Source: Carboxylicivirga litoralis
GTDB taxonomy: Bacteria; Bacteroidota; Bacteroidia; Bacteroidales; Marinilabiliaceae
Reading direction: 5' to 3'
NCBI RefSeq assembly: GCF_025499605.1
Contig: NZ_JAFMVC010000004.1
Span: forward strand, 62,001-126,000
Length of the DNA stretch: 64,000 nucleotides
Shown here: one piece after another, positions 37,697 through 46,648 of the stretch
How the letters are laid out: each line of letters begins with the position of its first letter
Numbering within the stretch: the first letter of the stretch is position 1
The notes under the pieces: model-generated
Seen by the model: only the letters and a program-made list of their open reading frames with translations
The model's database searches: none
What the model was told of the DNA's origin: nothing
Made by a program: the position numbers and the translations under genes

Positions 37697-39016
37697 ATGA
37701 AAATAGTATCATATATATTCTTTATGGCTATTTGTATGCTTGTTATTGGGTGTTCAAGTTGCAGTAAAGATGATAATCGAGAAGATAAGAAGATCATCCC
37801 TGAGATGGCGATTCGAGTACCGGCCGGGGGTAATACCTGGGTGGTGAATGACCCTTTTAAGGGCGAACAAACTATTTCAGAAGATGGAATAAAGAGTTGG
37901 AATAATAACGCTGATAAGTATCGAATCTACTTTAAACTGCCTCAGGGTGGTCAGCTGCATGTTGGTCTTAAGGCCAAGGTTGTAAGTGGTGTTTCGGAAT
38001 TGAAATGCACCGTTGCAGGTGTTTCAAAAAAGGTAAGCGTAACTGGAAATCAGTCAGCCAATCATTTTGTTGGCACTTTTGAGGTGTCAGAACCAGGCTA
38101 TCATTTTGTAGAGATTGAAGGTGTTTCCAAAGAGGGTAACACTTTTGCCGATATTAGTGGGTTGACTTTAGGTGGAGAAGCAACTTCGGGCAAAATGTAC
38201 TTTGTGAATGAAGATTTTTACTGGGGGCGTCGAGGTCCTTCTGTTCACCTCAGCTATAAAGTACCTGAGGCAGCTTCTGATATTGAGTATTTCTATAATG
38301 AAATAACAGTTCCGGAGGGTGAGGATGTGATTGGTTCTTACTTTATGACCAATGGTTTTGGTGAAGGGTATTTTGGTATGCAGGTAAATTCCGAAAACGA
38401 ACGTCGAGTCTTATTTTCGGTTTGGAGCCCTTATCATACAGACGATCCAAGTTCAATACCGGATGAAGACAAAATAAAATTGGTGCGAAAAGGAGATGAT
38501 GTTTCTACCGGTGAATTTGGTAACGAAGGCTCAGGTGGACAAAGCTATTGGAGATACAATTGGATAGCAGATAATACCTACCAGTTTTTATTAAAAGGAA
38601 AGCCGTTGGACGACGGTTACACGCAATATACGGCTTGGTTTAAAGGACCCGAGTTGAGTGACTGGAAACTTATCGCCAGCTTTAAACGACCAAAAATTCA
38701 GACCTGGTTAACCAGCCAGTATTCATTCCTTGAGAATTTTCACACCGAAACAGGTGCCATTAGTCGAAAGGCTTACTATAGCAATCAATGGGTGCGCGAT
38801 ACCAATGGTCAATGGTTTGAGATGACTGAAGCAAAGTTTACAGCTGATGCCACAGCTCGAAAAGAATCGCGAATGGATTATGCAGGAGGTGTAGAAAATG
38901 ATACCTTCTTCATGCAAAATTGCGGTTTCTTTAACGAAACAACACCGATAGATAGCTATCATAAACGAACTGCGTTGGGAAAACAACCGGTTATAGACCT
39001 TAATAAATTGCCTTAA
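37697..39016 (+). CDS. DUF5077/DUF3472 lipoprotein
   Basis: 439 aa from MKIVSYIFFM; a TTG at 37670 is in frame but less likely. The lipobox is VIGC (Cys19). The N-terminal beta domain (about 38-165: IRVPAGGNTWVVND, LKAKVVSGVSELKCTVAG, GYHFVEIEG) matches DUF5077, and the C-terminal DUF3472-like part has GRRGPSVHLSY, GYFGMQVNS, RRVLFSVWSP and YSNQWV. Such proteins occur in polysaccharide utilisation loci and may bind or act on glycans; the function is not established. It is the last gene of the locus, followed by a strong terminator. Confidence 0.8.
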   Translation: MKIVSYIFFMAICMLVIGCSSCSKDDNREDKKIIPEMAIRVPAGGNTWVVNDPFKGEQTISEDGIKSWNNNADKYRIYFKLPQGGQLHVGLKAKVVSGVSELKCTVAGVSKKVSVTGNQSANHFVGTFEVSEPGYHFVEIEGVSKEGNTFADISGLTLGGEATSGKMYFVNEDFYWGRRGPSVHLSYKVPEAASDIEYFYNEITVPEGEDVIGSYFMTNGFGEGYFGMQVNSENERRVLFSVWSPYHTDDPSSIPDEDKIKLVRKGDDVSTGEFGNEGSGGQSYWRYNWIADNTYQFLLKGKPLDDGYTQYTAWFKGPELSDWKLIASFKRPKIQTWLTSQYSFLENFHTETGAISRKAYYSNQWVRDTNGQWFEMTEAKFTADATARKESRMDYAGGVENDTFFMQNCGFFNETTPIDSYHKRTALGKQPVIDLNKLP

Positions 39017-39044
39017 AGACTATTTTTCTTTTAATTTTCACCTT

Positions 39045-39085
39045 AATCCCCGGTGCTTGCTTCCCCTGCGACGCCGGGGATTTTT
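39045..39085 (+). terminator. Terminator ending the polysaccharide utilisation locus
   Basis: ATCCCCGGT / GCCGGGGAT stem (one G-T pair) with an 18-base loop and T5. Confidence 0.8.
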
Positions 39086-39268
39086 GTGATTTGGCAAATA
39101 GTATTCCTAAGCAATTTCAGATGATTTAGCTAGATGTAACTGATTATTTTGCAAGTCAATGCCTCATGCCAACAAGCAACTAACGCGAAACTATTTGACA
39201 ATGCTAATAATAAACTATTTTTACATCCGTTTGAAACTACGATATAAACACTAAAGAGCATCATAATA

Positions 39269-41179
39269 ATGAATCGTTTATTAAGCTTAATAATTATCGC
39301 GCTTGTGAGTTTTGGCGCAATGGCTCAGGAAAATACCGTTTTAACGATAGGAGAGAAAACCTTTTCGTTGGAGGAATTCAATTATATCTACGATAAAAAC
39401 AATGCCTTAACACAAGAACCGGTTAGCAAAACCGAATATGTTGATTTGTTTGTTAATTATAAACTAAAAGTAGAAGAGGCCATCGCTCAGGGCTATGATA
39501 CACTACCTTCGTTTCAACAAGAGTTGAACTATTATCGAAACGAGCTGGCTAAACCGTATTTGACAGATAAAAAAGCAAGCGATGAAGTAGTTAAGGAGGC
39601 TTATGAACACATGCTCTATGAGGTAGATGCGTCTCATATATTAATAAAGCTGGATAAGTCACCATCACCCGAAGATACTTTGAAAGCTTATAAAAAAATA
39701 GCTGCTATAAAAGCTCAGCTTGATAATGGGGCTGGTTTTGAAGACTTAGCTGTAAAGCTTTCAGAAGGACCGTCGGCTCCCAATAAAGGGCGTTTGGGGT
39801 ATTTTGGAGCATTTATGATGGTTTATCCGTTTGAAAAAGCTGCCTATAATACACCGGTAGGAGAGGTGTCTGACATTATTCGTACAGCTTTTGGTTACCA
39901 CCTGATTAAAGTTCATGATAAGCGTAAAAATAAAGGGGAGATATTGGTGGCACACATCATGAAAGCTTTTCCCTATCAAGCCAGTGAACTTATTCAAAAC
40001 CAATCGAAAATTGCCATTGATTCTATTTATCAAAAGCTAATAAATGGGGAGTCGTTTAATGCCATGGTAGCGCAGTTCTCTGATGATAAGCAAACGGTTG
40101 CTAACAATGGTAAGCTGCCCTGGTTTGGAACCGGTCGTATGGTGCCTGAATTTAGCGATGCCGCTTTTGCATTGGAGAAGAACGGTGATTTTTCAAAGCC
40201 TGTTAAAACACAGTTTGGCTGGCACATCATTAAACGAATTGATATTCGTCCGGTTAAGCCTCTAGAGAAATGTCGTGATGAAATTATGCAAAAGATTAAA
40301 CGTGACGAACGCGCTTTTGCAGGTAGGAAAGCGACTATAGAACGTTTGAAAGAAGACTATCACTACACACTGAATGAAGCAGCTTATAAGCAGTTGAAAA
40401 CATTGGTGGTTAAAGTCAGTAAAGGTGAAAAAGCCACCTTTATTGAACAGGTGAGTCAGGCTGGTTTGCAAGTGGCTTCTTTCGATGGTCAGCAAATAAA
40501 TTCAACAGACTTTGCCAATAACGCTTTTCCTTTCAATTTGCCGCCGGCTGGGTTAACGGAAGCCAATTTTACGCAAATATGGACTGATTATGAAGGTAAT
40601 CAGTTGATTGAATATGAAAAAGCTAACCTTGAAAGTAAATATCCTGAGTTCAGATATTTAATGAATGAATACCACGATGGCTTGTTGATTTTTGAGATAA
40701 GCCAAAAAGAAATATGGAATAAAGCCTCAAATGATAGCCTTGGTTTAACCAGGTATTATGAAGCGCATAAAGATGATTATGTGTTAGATGAGCATTTTAA
40801 CGGACGTTTGTTGTATTGTAAAAATAAAGCGACATACAAACAGCTGAAGAAGCTGATTAAGAAGGATGCTAAACTACCGGTTGACTCGTTAACATCTGAC
40901 TTAGCAGCTAATGTCATGGAAAAAGAAGGGCGTTTTTTTAAAGGGGATGAAGCTCTGTTAGATGAACAGGTTTGGAAGGTTAAGAAGGTAACAGCAGAGA
41001 ATACTTATCCATATTTGCTTACCGTAGGAAAAAAGCAAGAAAAAAGTATTCAGCCTTTAAATGAGGTGCGCGGTCGCGTTATCTCAGATTATCAGGAAGA
41101 ATTGGAGAAAAACTGGATAAAAGACCTTAAGCAAAAATACAATCCTAAGCTTAACACTTTTGTTTTTAATGAACAATAA
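39269..41179 (+). CDS. Periplasmic peptidyl-prolyl isomerase with two parvulin domains
   Basis: 636 aa with a signal peptide (MNRLLSLIIIALVSFGAMAQ). The first parvulin domain has ASHILIKLD to AFGYHLIKVHD (about 115-215) and the second VAHIMKAFP to QFGWHIIKRID (about 225-325). The remaining C-terminal 300 residues are a helical, chaperone-like region of unknown fold. It likely assists outer-membrane protein folding. It begins a run of three related genes (this one, the lipoprotein 39 bases later, and surA). Confidence 0.88.
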   Translation: MNRLLSLIIIALVSFGAMAQENTVLTIGEKTFSLEEFNYIYDKNNALTQEPVSKTEYVDLFVNYKLKVEEAIAQGYDTLPSFQQELNYYRNELAKPYLTDKKASDEVVKEAYEHMLYEVDASHILIKLDKSPSPEDTLKAYKKIAAIKAQLDNGAGFEDLAVKLSEGPSAPNKGRLGYFGAFMMVYPFEKAAYNTPVGEVSDIIRTAFGYHLIKVHDKRKNKGEILVAHIMKAFPYQASELIQNQSKIAIDSIYQKLINGESFNAMVAQFSDDKQTVANNGKLPWFGTGRMVPEFSDAAFALEKNGDFSKPVKTQFGWHIIKRIDIRPVKPLEKCRDEIMQKIKRDERAFAGRKATIERLKEDYHYTLNEAAYKQLKTLVVKVSKGEKATFIEQVSQAGLQVASFDGQQINSTDFANNAFPFNLPPAGLTEANFTQIWTDYEGNQLIEYEKANLESKYPEFRYLMNEYHDGLLIFEISQKEIWNKASNDSLGLTRYYEAHKDDYVLDEHFNGRLLYCKNKATYKQLKKLIKKDAKLPVDSLTSDLAANVMEKEGRFFKGDEALLDEQVWKVKKVTAENTYPYLLTVGKKQEKSIQPLNEVRGRVISDYQEELEKNWIKDLKQKYNPKLNTFVFNEQ

Positions 41180-41218
41180 TTTACTTTAGCCGAAATAAGT
41201 CAGTACAATTTTAAAAGA

Positions 41219-42079
41219 ATGAAAAGATTCTCTACCGGAATGTCAGTGCTAGCTATTTTGGCTCTGCTAAGTATTGTTAGTTGTAATAAAAATGGTGCTT
41301 CTGTAGAAGAAGAGCCATTGGTTAAAATTAACGAAACGATTCTCACCAAAGGCATGTTGTCGAATGCTGTTCCCAATAGCTTATCAAAAGATGACAGTGT
41401 CATATTTGCACAAGATTATATTAACCGATGGATTCGCTCAGAGCTTTTATTGGGAAAGGCCGAATTGAACCTGACTCCGGAAGAAAAAGATGTAGCAGCA
41501 TTGATGGAAGAGTACCGTCGCTCGTTGCTGATTCATCAGTATCAGCAAAAGATGCTGGAGCAAAAATACAGCCCGTTAATTACAGGCTCGGAGATAAGAA
41601 AATATTACACCGACATGGAAGATAACTTCCGGTTATCAGAACCCATTATTAAAGGTGTATTTGTTATTGTGCCTCAGTCGGCACCAAATATTGACATGTT
41701 AAAAAAATTATACCGCTCCGATGATTCGGAAGACCTGGTGAAACTGGAGGCTTATTGCTTTCAGAATGCCAAAAAATATGAGGTATTCCTTGATCATTGG
41801 TTGACTTTTGATGAAATAAATAAGCACTTGCCCGAAAGTATCAACAGAACTGAGCGATTCATTAAAAACAATACCTATCATCACACCACTGATTCGTTGA
41901 ATCAATATTTTCTGTCGATAAAGGAATATAAGCTAGGTAATGAAGTGGCACCCCTTGAGTTTGTTGAGTCAAAAATTAAAGCCATTTTGCTAAATAAAAA
42001 ACGTTTAGAGTTTATTAAGCAGTTGGAAAGTGATTTGTACGAAGAAGCCTTAAAAAACAAGAATATTACTTTCTTTTAA
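41219..42079 (+). CDS. SurA-like chaperone lipoprotein without a parvulin domain
   Basis: 286 aa. The lipobox is IVSC (Cys22). The body is helical: DYINRWIRSELLLGKAELNLT resembles the N-terminal chaperone helices of SurA/PpiC proteins, but there is no parvulin block of the HIL...GFHII type. It is probably a periplasmic chaperone anchored by lipid. It sits between two parvulin genes, which supports a shared role. Confidence in the fold comes from context more than from clear motifs. Confidence 0.72.
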   Translation: MKRFSTGMSVLAILALLSIVSCNKNGASVEEEPLVKINETILTKGMLSNAVPNSLSKDDSVIFAQDYINRWIRSELLLGKAELNLTPEEKDVAALMEEYRRSLLIHQYQQKMLEQKYSPLITGSEIRKYYTDMEDNFRLSEPIIKGVFVIVPQSAPNIDMLKKLYRSDDSEDLVKLEAYCFQNAKKYEVFLDHWLTFDEINKHLPESINRTERFIKNNTYHHTTDSLNQYFLSIKEYKLGNEVAPLEFVESKIKAILLNKKRLEFIKQLESDLYEEALKNKNITFF

Positions 42080-42090
42080 TCGAACTCAGG

Positions 42091-42291
42091 TTAGTCGCCA
42101 GCAATTAGTAGCAAATCATTTTTAATTATTAGCTTTTTATAATAATAGCGTCCTAAGTGATTCAGTTCAAATAGTTTGTGTTGGTGATATTGAGCGGCCT
42201 CAGCCGGTGAGTCATAAAACAAGTTTGACTTGACGGTTAAAAATTGATTTTTGTTTGAGTCTTTTGGAGGAACGGAAAAAGACGAGTTTAA
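42091..42291 (-). pseudogene. Possible gene remnant or repeat unit: 66-codon open stretch without a start
   Basis: On the minus strand this stretch is open for 66 codons between two stops and reads like real protein (for example YDSPAEAAQYHQHKLFELNH), with no ATG or GTG. An adjacent stretch in another frame (GFTRFIQKTTFD, about 42310-42345) also looks protein-like. It could be a decayed gene or a copy of an intergenic repeat. No function is suggested. Confidence 0.35.
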
Positions 42292-42478
42292 TCAATTTCA
42301 GTCAATCAAATGTAGTTTTTTGAATGAAGCGGGTGAAGCCTTGAACTTTTTTCCTTAGTTTTTTAGGTCAAGCTAAAAAAGTAAGTCGGGTTTGGGCGAA
42401 GCGCCAATATAATTTAGACAGAATTGTTTTAAAAGCTAAAAATTGAACAACTATTTACAATAGGAGCAAAAAATTATG
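42292..42478. other. Rest of the intergenic region before surA
   Basis: Together with the remnant stretch this gap is about 500 bp, far longer than the other gaps in the chaperone cluster. Apart from the promoter box at its end I see nothing further in it. Confidence 0.5.
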
Positions 42479-42486
42479 TAGGTTTG
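42479..42486 (+). promoter_or_regulatory. -7 promoter box of surA
   Basis: TAGGTTTG (TAnnTTTG), with TTTA 21 bases upstream. It leaves a leader of about 85-90 bases. Confidence 0.45.
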
Positions 42487-42579
42487 CATTTGCCTTAAAT
42501 GATGCATTATTATTGGAGAGATAATAAACAGGCAATGCATCTGAATGATTAGATGATAAAGATTTAGAAACTTTTGAAT

Positions 42580-43938
42580 ATGAAGCAATTCATTAAGATA
42601 AGCACATTACTACTTTCAATATTTTTCTTTTTAAATACACTACAGGCTCAAAACAATGTGATTGATGAGGTGATTGCTGTGGTTGGTGATAATGCCATTC
42701 TTAAGTCGGATATTGAGCACCAATATGAGCAGGCTTTAGTGGAAGGAGCAAACTACCAGGGTGATTTGAAATGCCATCTGTTTGAGCAGGCTTTGATTAG
42801 TAAGTTATTGTTAAATCAAGCTGAGTTAGATAGTGTTGAGGTTGGTGAAAACGAAGTGGTGAACCAGGTTGATCAGCGTATTAACTATTTTATTCAGCAG
42901 ATTGGTGACAAAGAAAAACTGGAAGAGTACTTTAATAAATCGCTGTTGCAAATTAAACGCGACCAGATGGAGATGGTGCGAACACAAATGCTAACGCAAC
43001 GCATGCAGCAGGAAATTACGAAAGATATTAATGTTACAACGGCCGATATTCGAGGATATTACCGTAACCTGCCAAAAGATAGTTTGCCAATGGTGCCATC
43101 TCAATATGAATTACAACAAATTGTATTGCATCCTAAAGTAGAACAAAAAGAGATTGATCGCGTCAAGTCACAGTTGCGTGATTTCCAGAAACAAGTGAAT
43201 GAAGGACGTGACTTTGCTACCTTAGCAGTGTTATATTCTGAGGATAAAGGGTCGGCAACACGAGGTGGTGAGCTTGGCTGGATGCCACGTTCGGGTTTGG
43301 TACCTGAGTTTGCTAGTGTCGCATTTAATCTTCAGGATAAAAAGAAAGTCTCGAAAATTGTAGAGACGGAATTTGGTTTTCACATTATTCAGCTAATCGA
43401 CCGTAAGGGTGAGCGTATTAACTGTCGCCATATTTTGATTAAGCCCAAAGTTAGCGAAGAAGCCAAAAAAGAAGCAAAAGCCAGCCTGGATACCATCAGA
43501 GGTTTAATTACAGACGGAACCATGTCATTTGAAGAGGCCGCATTACGTTTTTCAACGGATAAAGATTCGCGTATCAGTGGAGGTCAAATGGTTAACCCTC
43601 AGACGGGAGCTTCTAATTTTGAGATGAGCGATATTCCGGTTGCTATTAATAAAGAACTTCAAAGCATGAAAGAGGGCGATATTTCGCCAACGTTCTTTAT
43701 GATTGATGAGCGAAAAGGAAAAGAAACCTATCGTTTGATAAAATTGAAACGAAAATCAGAACCTCATAAAGCTAATCTTAAAGAGGATTACCAGTTATTG
43801 CAGTCGATGCTTGAAAACAATATGAGACAAGAGACACTTGATAAGTGGATTAAAGAGAAGCAAGCTGAGACGTATATAACCATCGATAAGAATTGGGTTA
43901 ATTGCGACTTTGAATATGATAATTGGGTAAAAGAATAA
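42580..43938 (+). CDS. surA: SurA-like periplasmic chaperone and peptidyl-prolyl isomerase
   Basis: 452 aa from MKQFIKISTL (ATG at 42580; the TTG two codons earlier is less likely). It has a signal peptide, then the SurA N-domain (VIDEVIAVVGDNAILKSDIEHQ, about 26-47), and two parvulin domains: YELQQIVLHPK to EFGFHIIQLIDRKG (about 170-275) and CRHILIKPK to the C-terminal part (about 280-390), the second with a less typical ending. SurA escorts unfolded outer-membrane proteins to the Bam complex, and bamD is in the same window. A terminator follows. Confidence 0.9.
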   Translation: MKQFIKISTLLLSIFFFLNTLQAQNNVIDEVIAVVGDNAILKSDIEHQYEQALVEGANYQGDLKCHLFEQALISKLLLNQAELDSVEVGENEVVNQVDQRINYFIQQIGDKEKLEEYFNKSLLQIKRDQMEMVRTQMLTQRMQQEITKDINVTTADIRGYYRNLPKDSLPMVPSQYELQQIVLHPKVEQKEIDRVKSQLRDFQKQVNEGRDFATLAVLYSEDKGSATRGGELGWMPRSGLVPEFASVAFNLQDKKKVSKIVETEFGFHIIQLIDRKGERINCRHILIKPKVSEEAKKEAKASLDTIRGLITDGTMSFEEAALRFSTDKDSRISGGQMVNPQTGASNFEMSDIPVAINKELQSMKEGDISPTFFMIDERKGKETYRLIKLKRKSEPHKANLKEDYQLLQSMLENNMRQETLDKWIKEKQAETYITIDKNWVNCDFEYDNWVKE

Positions 43939-43957
43939 CTCAAAACAAATTATACGA

Positions 43958-43991
43958 AGACCTCGGAATTATTCATTTCGAGGTTTTTTTA
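43958..43991 (+). terminator. Intrinsic terminator of surA
   Basis: ACCTCG / CGAGGT stem with a 13-base loop and a T7 run. Confidence 0.75.
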
Positions 43992-44052
43992 TCTATAAAT
44001 CAGAATACATGCAAGCCTCTTCACTTAGAATCATTAAAAACTGGTCGTTATA

Positions 44053-44084
44053 TTGTTATCGACTCATAAAAATCACTACATTTG
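44053..44084 (+). promoter_or_regulatory. Bacteroidota-type promoter of the DUF2752 gene
   Basis: TTG at 44053-44055, 21 bases, then TACATTTG at 44077-44084; about 20 bases before the start. Confidence 0.5.
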
Positions 44085-44106
44085 AATTATTGCAATCAAG
44101 TGAAGT

Positions 44107-44406
44107 GTGAAACGAGTCACCTATAAGTATAGAAACTCCCATTTAGAAGCTTATTTCTGGTTAATCGCCCTTGTTTCGCTAGCGCTTTCTTCACCTGATA
44201 AAGCGACGCATTACACTCTTTGTATTTTTAAAAATCTGGGATTTGATTTTTGTCCTGGCTGCGGCTTGGGTCGTAGTATTACTTTTTTGTTTCACGGACA
44301 ATTTGTTGAATCATGGCAATCTCACCCACTGGCTTTGCTGGCTGTGGTTATTTTGCTTTACAGATGTTTTAAGTTATTAAAGAATGACATAAACTTTACA
44401 ACATAA
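44107..44406 (+). CDS. DUF2752 family small membrane protein
   Basis: 99 aa with GTG start (no ATG available nearby). The signature of DUF2752 is CPGCGLGRSITFLFHGQF, where the two cysteines of CPGCG are conserved. Hydrophobic segments are at about 15-30 and 73-88 (LALLAVVILLYRCF), so it is an inner-membrane protein. The function is unknown. It is followed after 10 bases by the TM2-domain gene, a pairing often seen in Bacteroidota. Confidence 0.85.
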   Translation: MKRVTYKYRNSHLEAYFWLIALVSLALSSPDKATHYTLCIFKNLGFDFCPGCGLGRSITFLFHGQFVESWQSHPLALLAVVILLYRCFKLLKNDINFTT

Positions 44407-44416
44407 AATAGAAGCT

Positions 44417-44761
44417 ATGAACAAAATTTACACCTTATTACCAGAAGTCGAAGGAGAAGAGGCGATATTCCTGGATTCTCTTCTAAAAGATATGAATGAA
44501 GAACAAGCACAGAACTTTATTCTCATTTATCGAGGTCGTCGTAAAGATCCGCAGACAATTTTATTAACAGCTCTGTTGGGTTTCTTTGGATTTGCGGGTA
44601 TTCACCGATTTTTCATTAACCATATTGGAATGGGAATTCTGTATTTCTTTACAGCTGGTTTGTGTTTCATTGGTACTATTGTTGATTTGGTGAACCATAA
44701 AAACCTGGCTTTTGAGCATAACCAACAGGTAGCACGCGAAATTAAGCTGTTGATTAGTTAA
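44417..44761 (+). CDS. TM2-domain membrane protein
   Basis: 114 aa. The C-terminal half is a TM2 domain: two membrane helices (LLTALLGFFGFAGIHRFF and GILYFFTAGLCFIGTIVDLV) joined by the short charged turn typical of the family. The cytoplasmic N-terminal 45 residues are acidic. The role is unknown. Its stop codon overlaps by four bases the stop of the convergent SRAP gene. Confidence 0.88.
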   Translation: MNKIYTLLPEVEGEEAIFLDSLLKDMNEEQAQNFILIYRGRRKDPQTILLTALLGFFGFAGIHRFFINHIGMGILYFFTAGLCFIGTIVDLVNHKNLAFEHNQQVAREIKLLIS

Positions 44762-45480
44762 TAATCATCAAAGATAAAAGGTAAAGCTCCATTTTGTGGG
44801 GCTTTTTTTGTATCATATCTAGTGGCTTTAATCTTATTCTGAGGGAAGGGTTTTACGAAGGTTTTAGTGCTTTCTTGGGAATATGAATTCAACCATTCAT
44901 CATGCATCGTATTATCTAAAATAAGTGGCATGCGAGCTTCGTTTAGCCTTGGGTTATTATGGATTTTTGTCATTAGTTGATTGGCAGGTGTTGTTAGAAT
45001 ACTACAGGTGTTAACCAGCTTTCTTGTTTCAGGATTTCGCCATTCGCTCCAAAGGCCTGCCAGCATTAATGGTTGGTCATCATTAGATGAAATATAGTAA
45101 GGGACAGTCGTATTTTTAAGATGATGATTTTCGTAGAAGCCAGCAACTGGTATCAGGCAATGTTTGTGTTGGGCTGCATCCTTAAATGCGGGTTTTTCAA
45201 AGATAATTTCGGCCCGGGCATTTAGTGTTTTATTCCAGATGGTGTTAGCCTGGTCAATCGAATTGGTCCAATGAGGAATTAATCCCCAATAAGATAGAAT
45301 TGGATGAAAAGGTTCTTCATTTGTGTATATTATTATCTCTGGATGAGTAAATCCGGATACCTTTTCAAAATCTTTAAAACCCTTTAATTCTTCTTCATAG
45401 CGGATGATATCTTCTTTAACGCCATAATGCCTGGCTCTTTTAAGGGCTTTCTCAATCAGGTATTTGGCAGTATAACACAT
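44758..45480 (-). CDS. yedK: SOS-response-associated peptidase (SRAP, YedK/HMCES type)
   Basis: 240 aa. Cys2 (start MCYTAK) becomes the N-terminal residue that forms a thiazolidine link to abasic sites in single-stranded DNA. The rest of the active site is NARAE (Asn and Glu), IPVAGFYE, and IHNNPRLNEARMPLIL (His). It protects abasic sites at replication forks. Usual homologues are about 220 aa. It is monocistronic. No LexA-like operator was recognised upstream. Confidence 0.92.
   Translation of the reverse strand: MCYTAKYLIEKALKRARHYGVKEDIIRYEEELKGFKDFEKVSGFTHPEIIIYTNEEPFHPILSYWGLIPHWTNSIDQANTIWNKTLNARAEIIFEKPAFKDAAQHKHCLIPVAGFYENHHLKNTTVPYYISSNDDQPLMLAGLWSEWRNPETRKLVNTCSILTTPANQLMTKIHNNPRLNEARMPLILDNTMHDEWLNSYSQESTKTFVKPFPQNKIKATRYDTKKAPQNGALPFIFDDY
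44783..44809 (+). terminator. Terminator of the DUF2752-TM2 unit, inside the 3' end of the convergent gene
   Basis: AAAGCTCC / GGGGCTTT stem (one G-T pair) with a T7 run; it lies within the last codons of the SRAP gene on the other strand. Confidence 0.7.
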
Positions 45481-45541
45481 CTGTTCTTTTTACAATTACT
45501 AACAGATACATTAGAGGCTTTGTTGATTGGTGGTATATAAA

Positions 45542-45567
45542 AAAATCCGCTCGATAAAGCGGATTTT
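45542..45567. terminator. Bidirectional intrinsic terminator
   Basis: AAAATCCGCT / AGCGGATTTT stem; downstream of the small minus-strand gene. Confidence 0.8.
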
Positions 45568-45580
45568 GTTGTGGTATCAA

Positions 45581-45775
45581 TTATTTACAACACTGACACT
45601 TTTCAATGCGCCATTGTGGAAAATGTTCTGAGGTATAATTATAAAGGCTATCAGAAGAGTAAAATTCGCCTAACAAAAGGCACGAGTCAATTTTGGGCAT
45701 GATATGGCAGCCAACTTTATGAATGGTGCGTATGCCTTTATCCGATCGTTTATATTCCAGATAATAGGTGTTCAT
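45581..45775 (-). CDS. Small Cys-containing protein of unknown function
   Basis: 64 aa, MNTYYLEYKRSDKGIRTIH, with cysteines in VGCHIMP, DSCLLLGEF and the C-terminal KCQCCK. The pattern YYxEYK...HxxxC...LLLGEF...C is one I recall from small conserved Bacteroidota proteins of unknown function; the CxCC end suggests metal binding. It lies 20 bases downstream of the Crp/Fnr gene in the same direction, so it may be in its operon, with a terminator just after. Confidence 0.72.
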   Translation of the reverse strand: MNTYYLEYKRSDKGIRTIHKVGCHIMPKIDSCLLLGEFYSSDSLYNYTSEHFPQWRIEKCQCCK

Positions 45776-45795
45776 TATGTGTTTTGGGCTAATGT

Positions 45796-46440
45796 TTAAC
45801 TGATTATGCTAACGCGCTTTAAGCCTTTTAGATTGAGTATCTTAATGGACTCTTTATTCATGTCAATGAGCTTTTCACGCATAAAATCATTGAGCGAACG
45901 ACTAACCGATTCTTTTGAAGTGCCAATCCAGTTGGCCATGTCGGTGCGAGAAATACGCATCGGGAAATCATAGCCTTCTTCTACATCAAAAAGCTCCATC
46001 TGCTTTACCAGGATATTAGCCGCACGCCCGCGAACAGATTTCTGGCTCATATCAATAATTGACGTACAGGCTTCTTTCATTTCAGAACAGGCTTTTTTTA
46101 ACATTGTAAAAGCCAGGTTGCTATCTGTTTTAAAAGCATTCTGTAAGCTGTTGTCCGATAATTCGCAAAGCACAGAATTAACCATACATTCACAACCTGT
46201 AATTTCTGGTTCATTGGTAAACTGAGAATAATAACCAACAATTTCTCCCTCACGTACCATGCGCACTATTTGCTTGTTTCCTTTGGCACCAACACTGTAT
46301 AGCTTTACCATGCCTTTTTTTACAAGGTAGGCTGTTTTGGCTTTACTGTTGGCATTGTAAACAACTTCACCAGTTTGGAACATTGAGCATTTGTCAAACG
46401 AAGTTAATGCCTGACTGCTGTTATTCATCACACTTTCCAT
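45796..46440 (-). CDS. Crp/Fnr-family transcriptional regulator
   Basis: 214 aa. The N-terminal cyclic-nucleotide-type sensor fold covers about 10-125 (VYNANSKAKTAYLVKKGMVKLY, MVREGEIVGYYSQF), followed by a dimer helix and a C-terminal winged helix-turn-helix (RISRTDMANWIGTSKESVSRSLNDF). The Fnr Cys cluster is not at the N-terminus; four scattered cysteines remain (CSMF, CECMV, CELS), so an iron-sulfur sensor is unlikely. Its signal and targets are unknown. A start three codons later (MNNSSQ) is also possible. Confidence 0.9.
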   Translation of the reverse strand: MESVMNNSSQALTSFDKCSMFQTGEVVYNANSKAKTAYLVKKGMVKLYSVGAKGNKQIVRMVREGEIVGYYSQFTNEPEITGCECMVNSVLCELSDNSLQNAFKTDSNLAFTMLKKACSEMKEACTSIIDMSQKSVRGRAANILVKQMELFDVEEGYDFPMRISRTDMANWIGTSKESVSRSLNDFMREKLIDMNKESIKILNLKGLKRVSIIS

Positions 46441-46591
46441 TTTACTCCATTTTCAGATTTATTTTCTAAGGGTAAAAGCTTAAAAGAAAGAGGTACCGTT
46501 TATCGCCAGATGAGCACCTCTTAACTTAAACCTTTTGTATTGATATAGACACTTTAATGGATGAAATGGGTGACACCAGCTATGATTTTTT

Positions 46592-46635
46592 GATATAAAG
46601 AAAGGAAATCATTAACGATTTCCTTTCTTTATATC
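46592..46635. terminator. Strong hairpin after tex (19-bp perfect stem)
   Basis: Each arm is 19 bases (starting GATATAAAG...) with a 6-base ATTAAC loop. The inner GGAAATC / GATTTCC followed by TTTCTTT forms a terminator on either strand. Confidence 0.75.
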
Positions 46636-46648
46636 TTTAAGAGGTATC

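Noticed and set aside
45796-46440. FNR-type oxygen sensor
   Set aside because: The regulator has scattered cysteines but no N-terminal cluster spaced for a 4Fe-4S centre.
46592-46635. Possible mobile-element end or regulatory palindrome
   Set aside because: The 19-bp stem is best explained as a two-way terminator 13 bases after tex; no element or second copy is seen.
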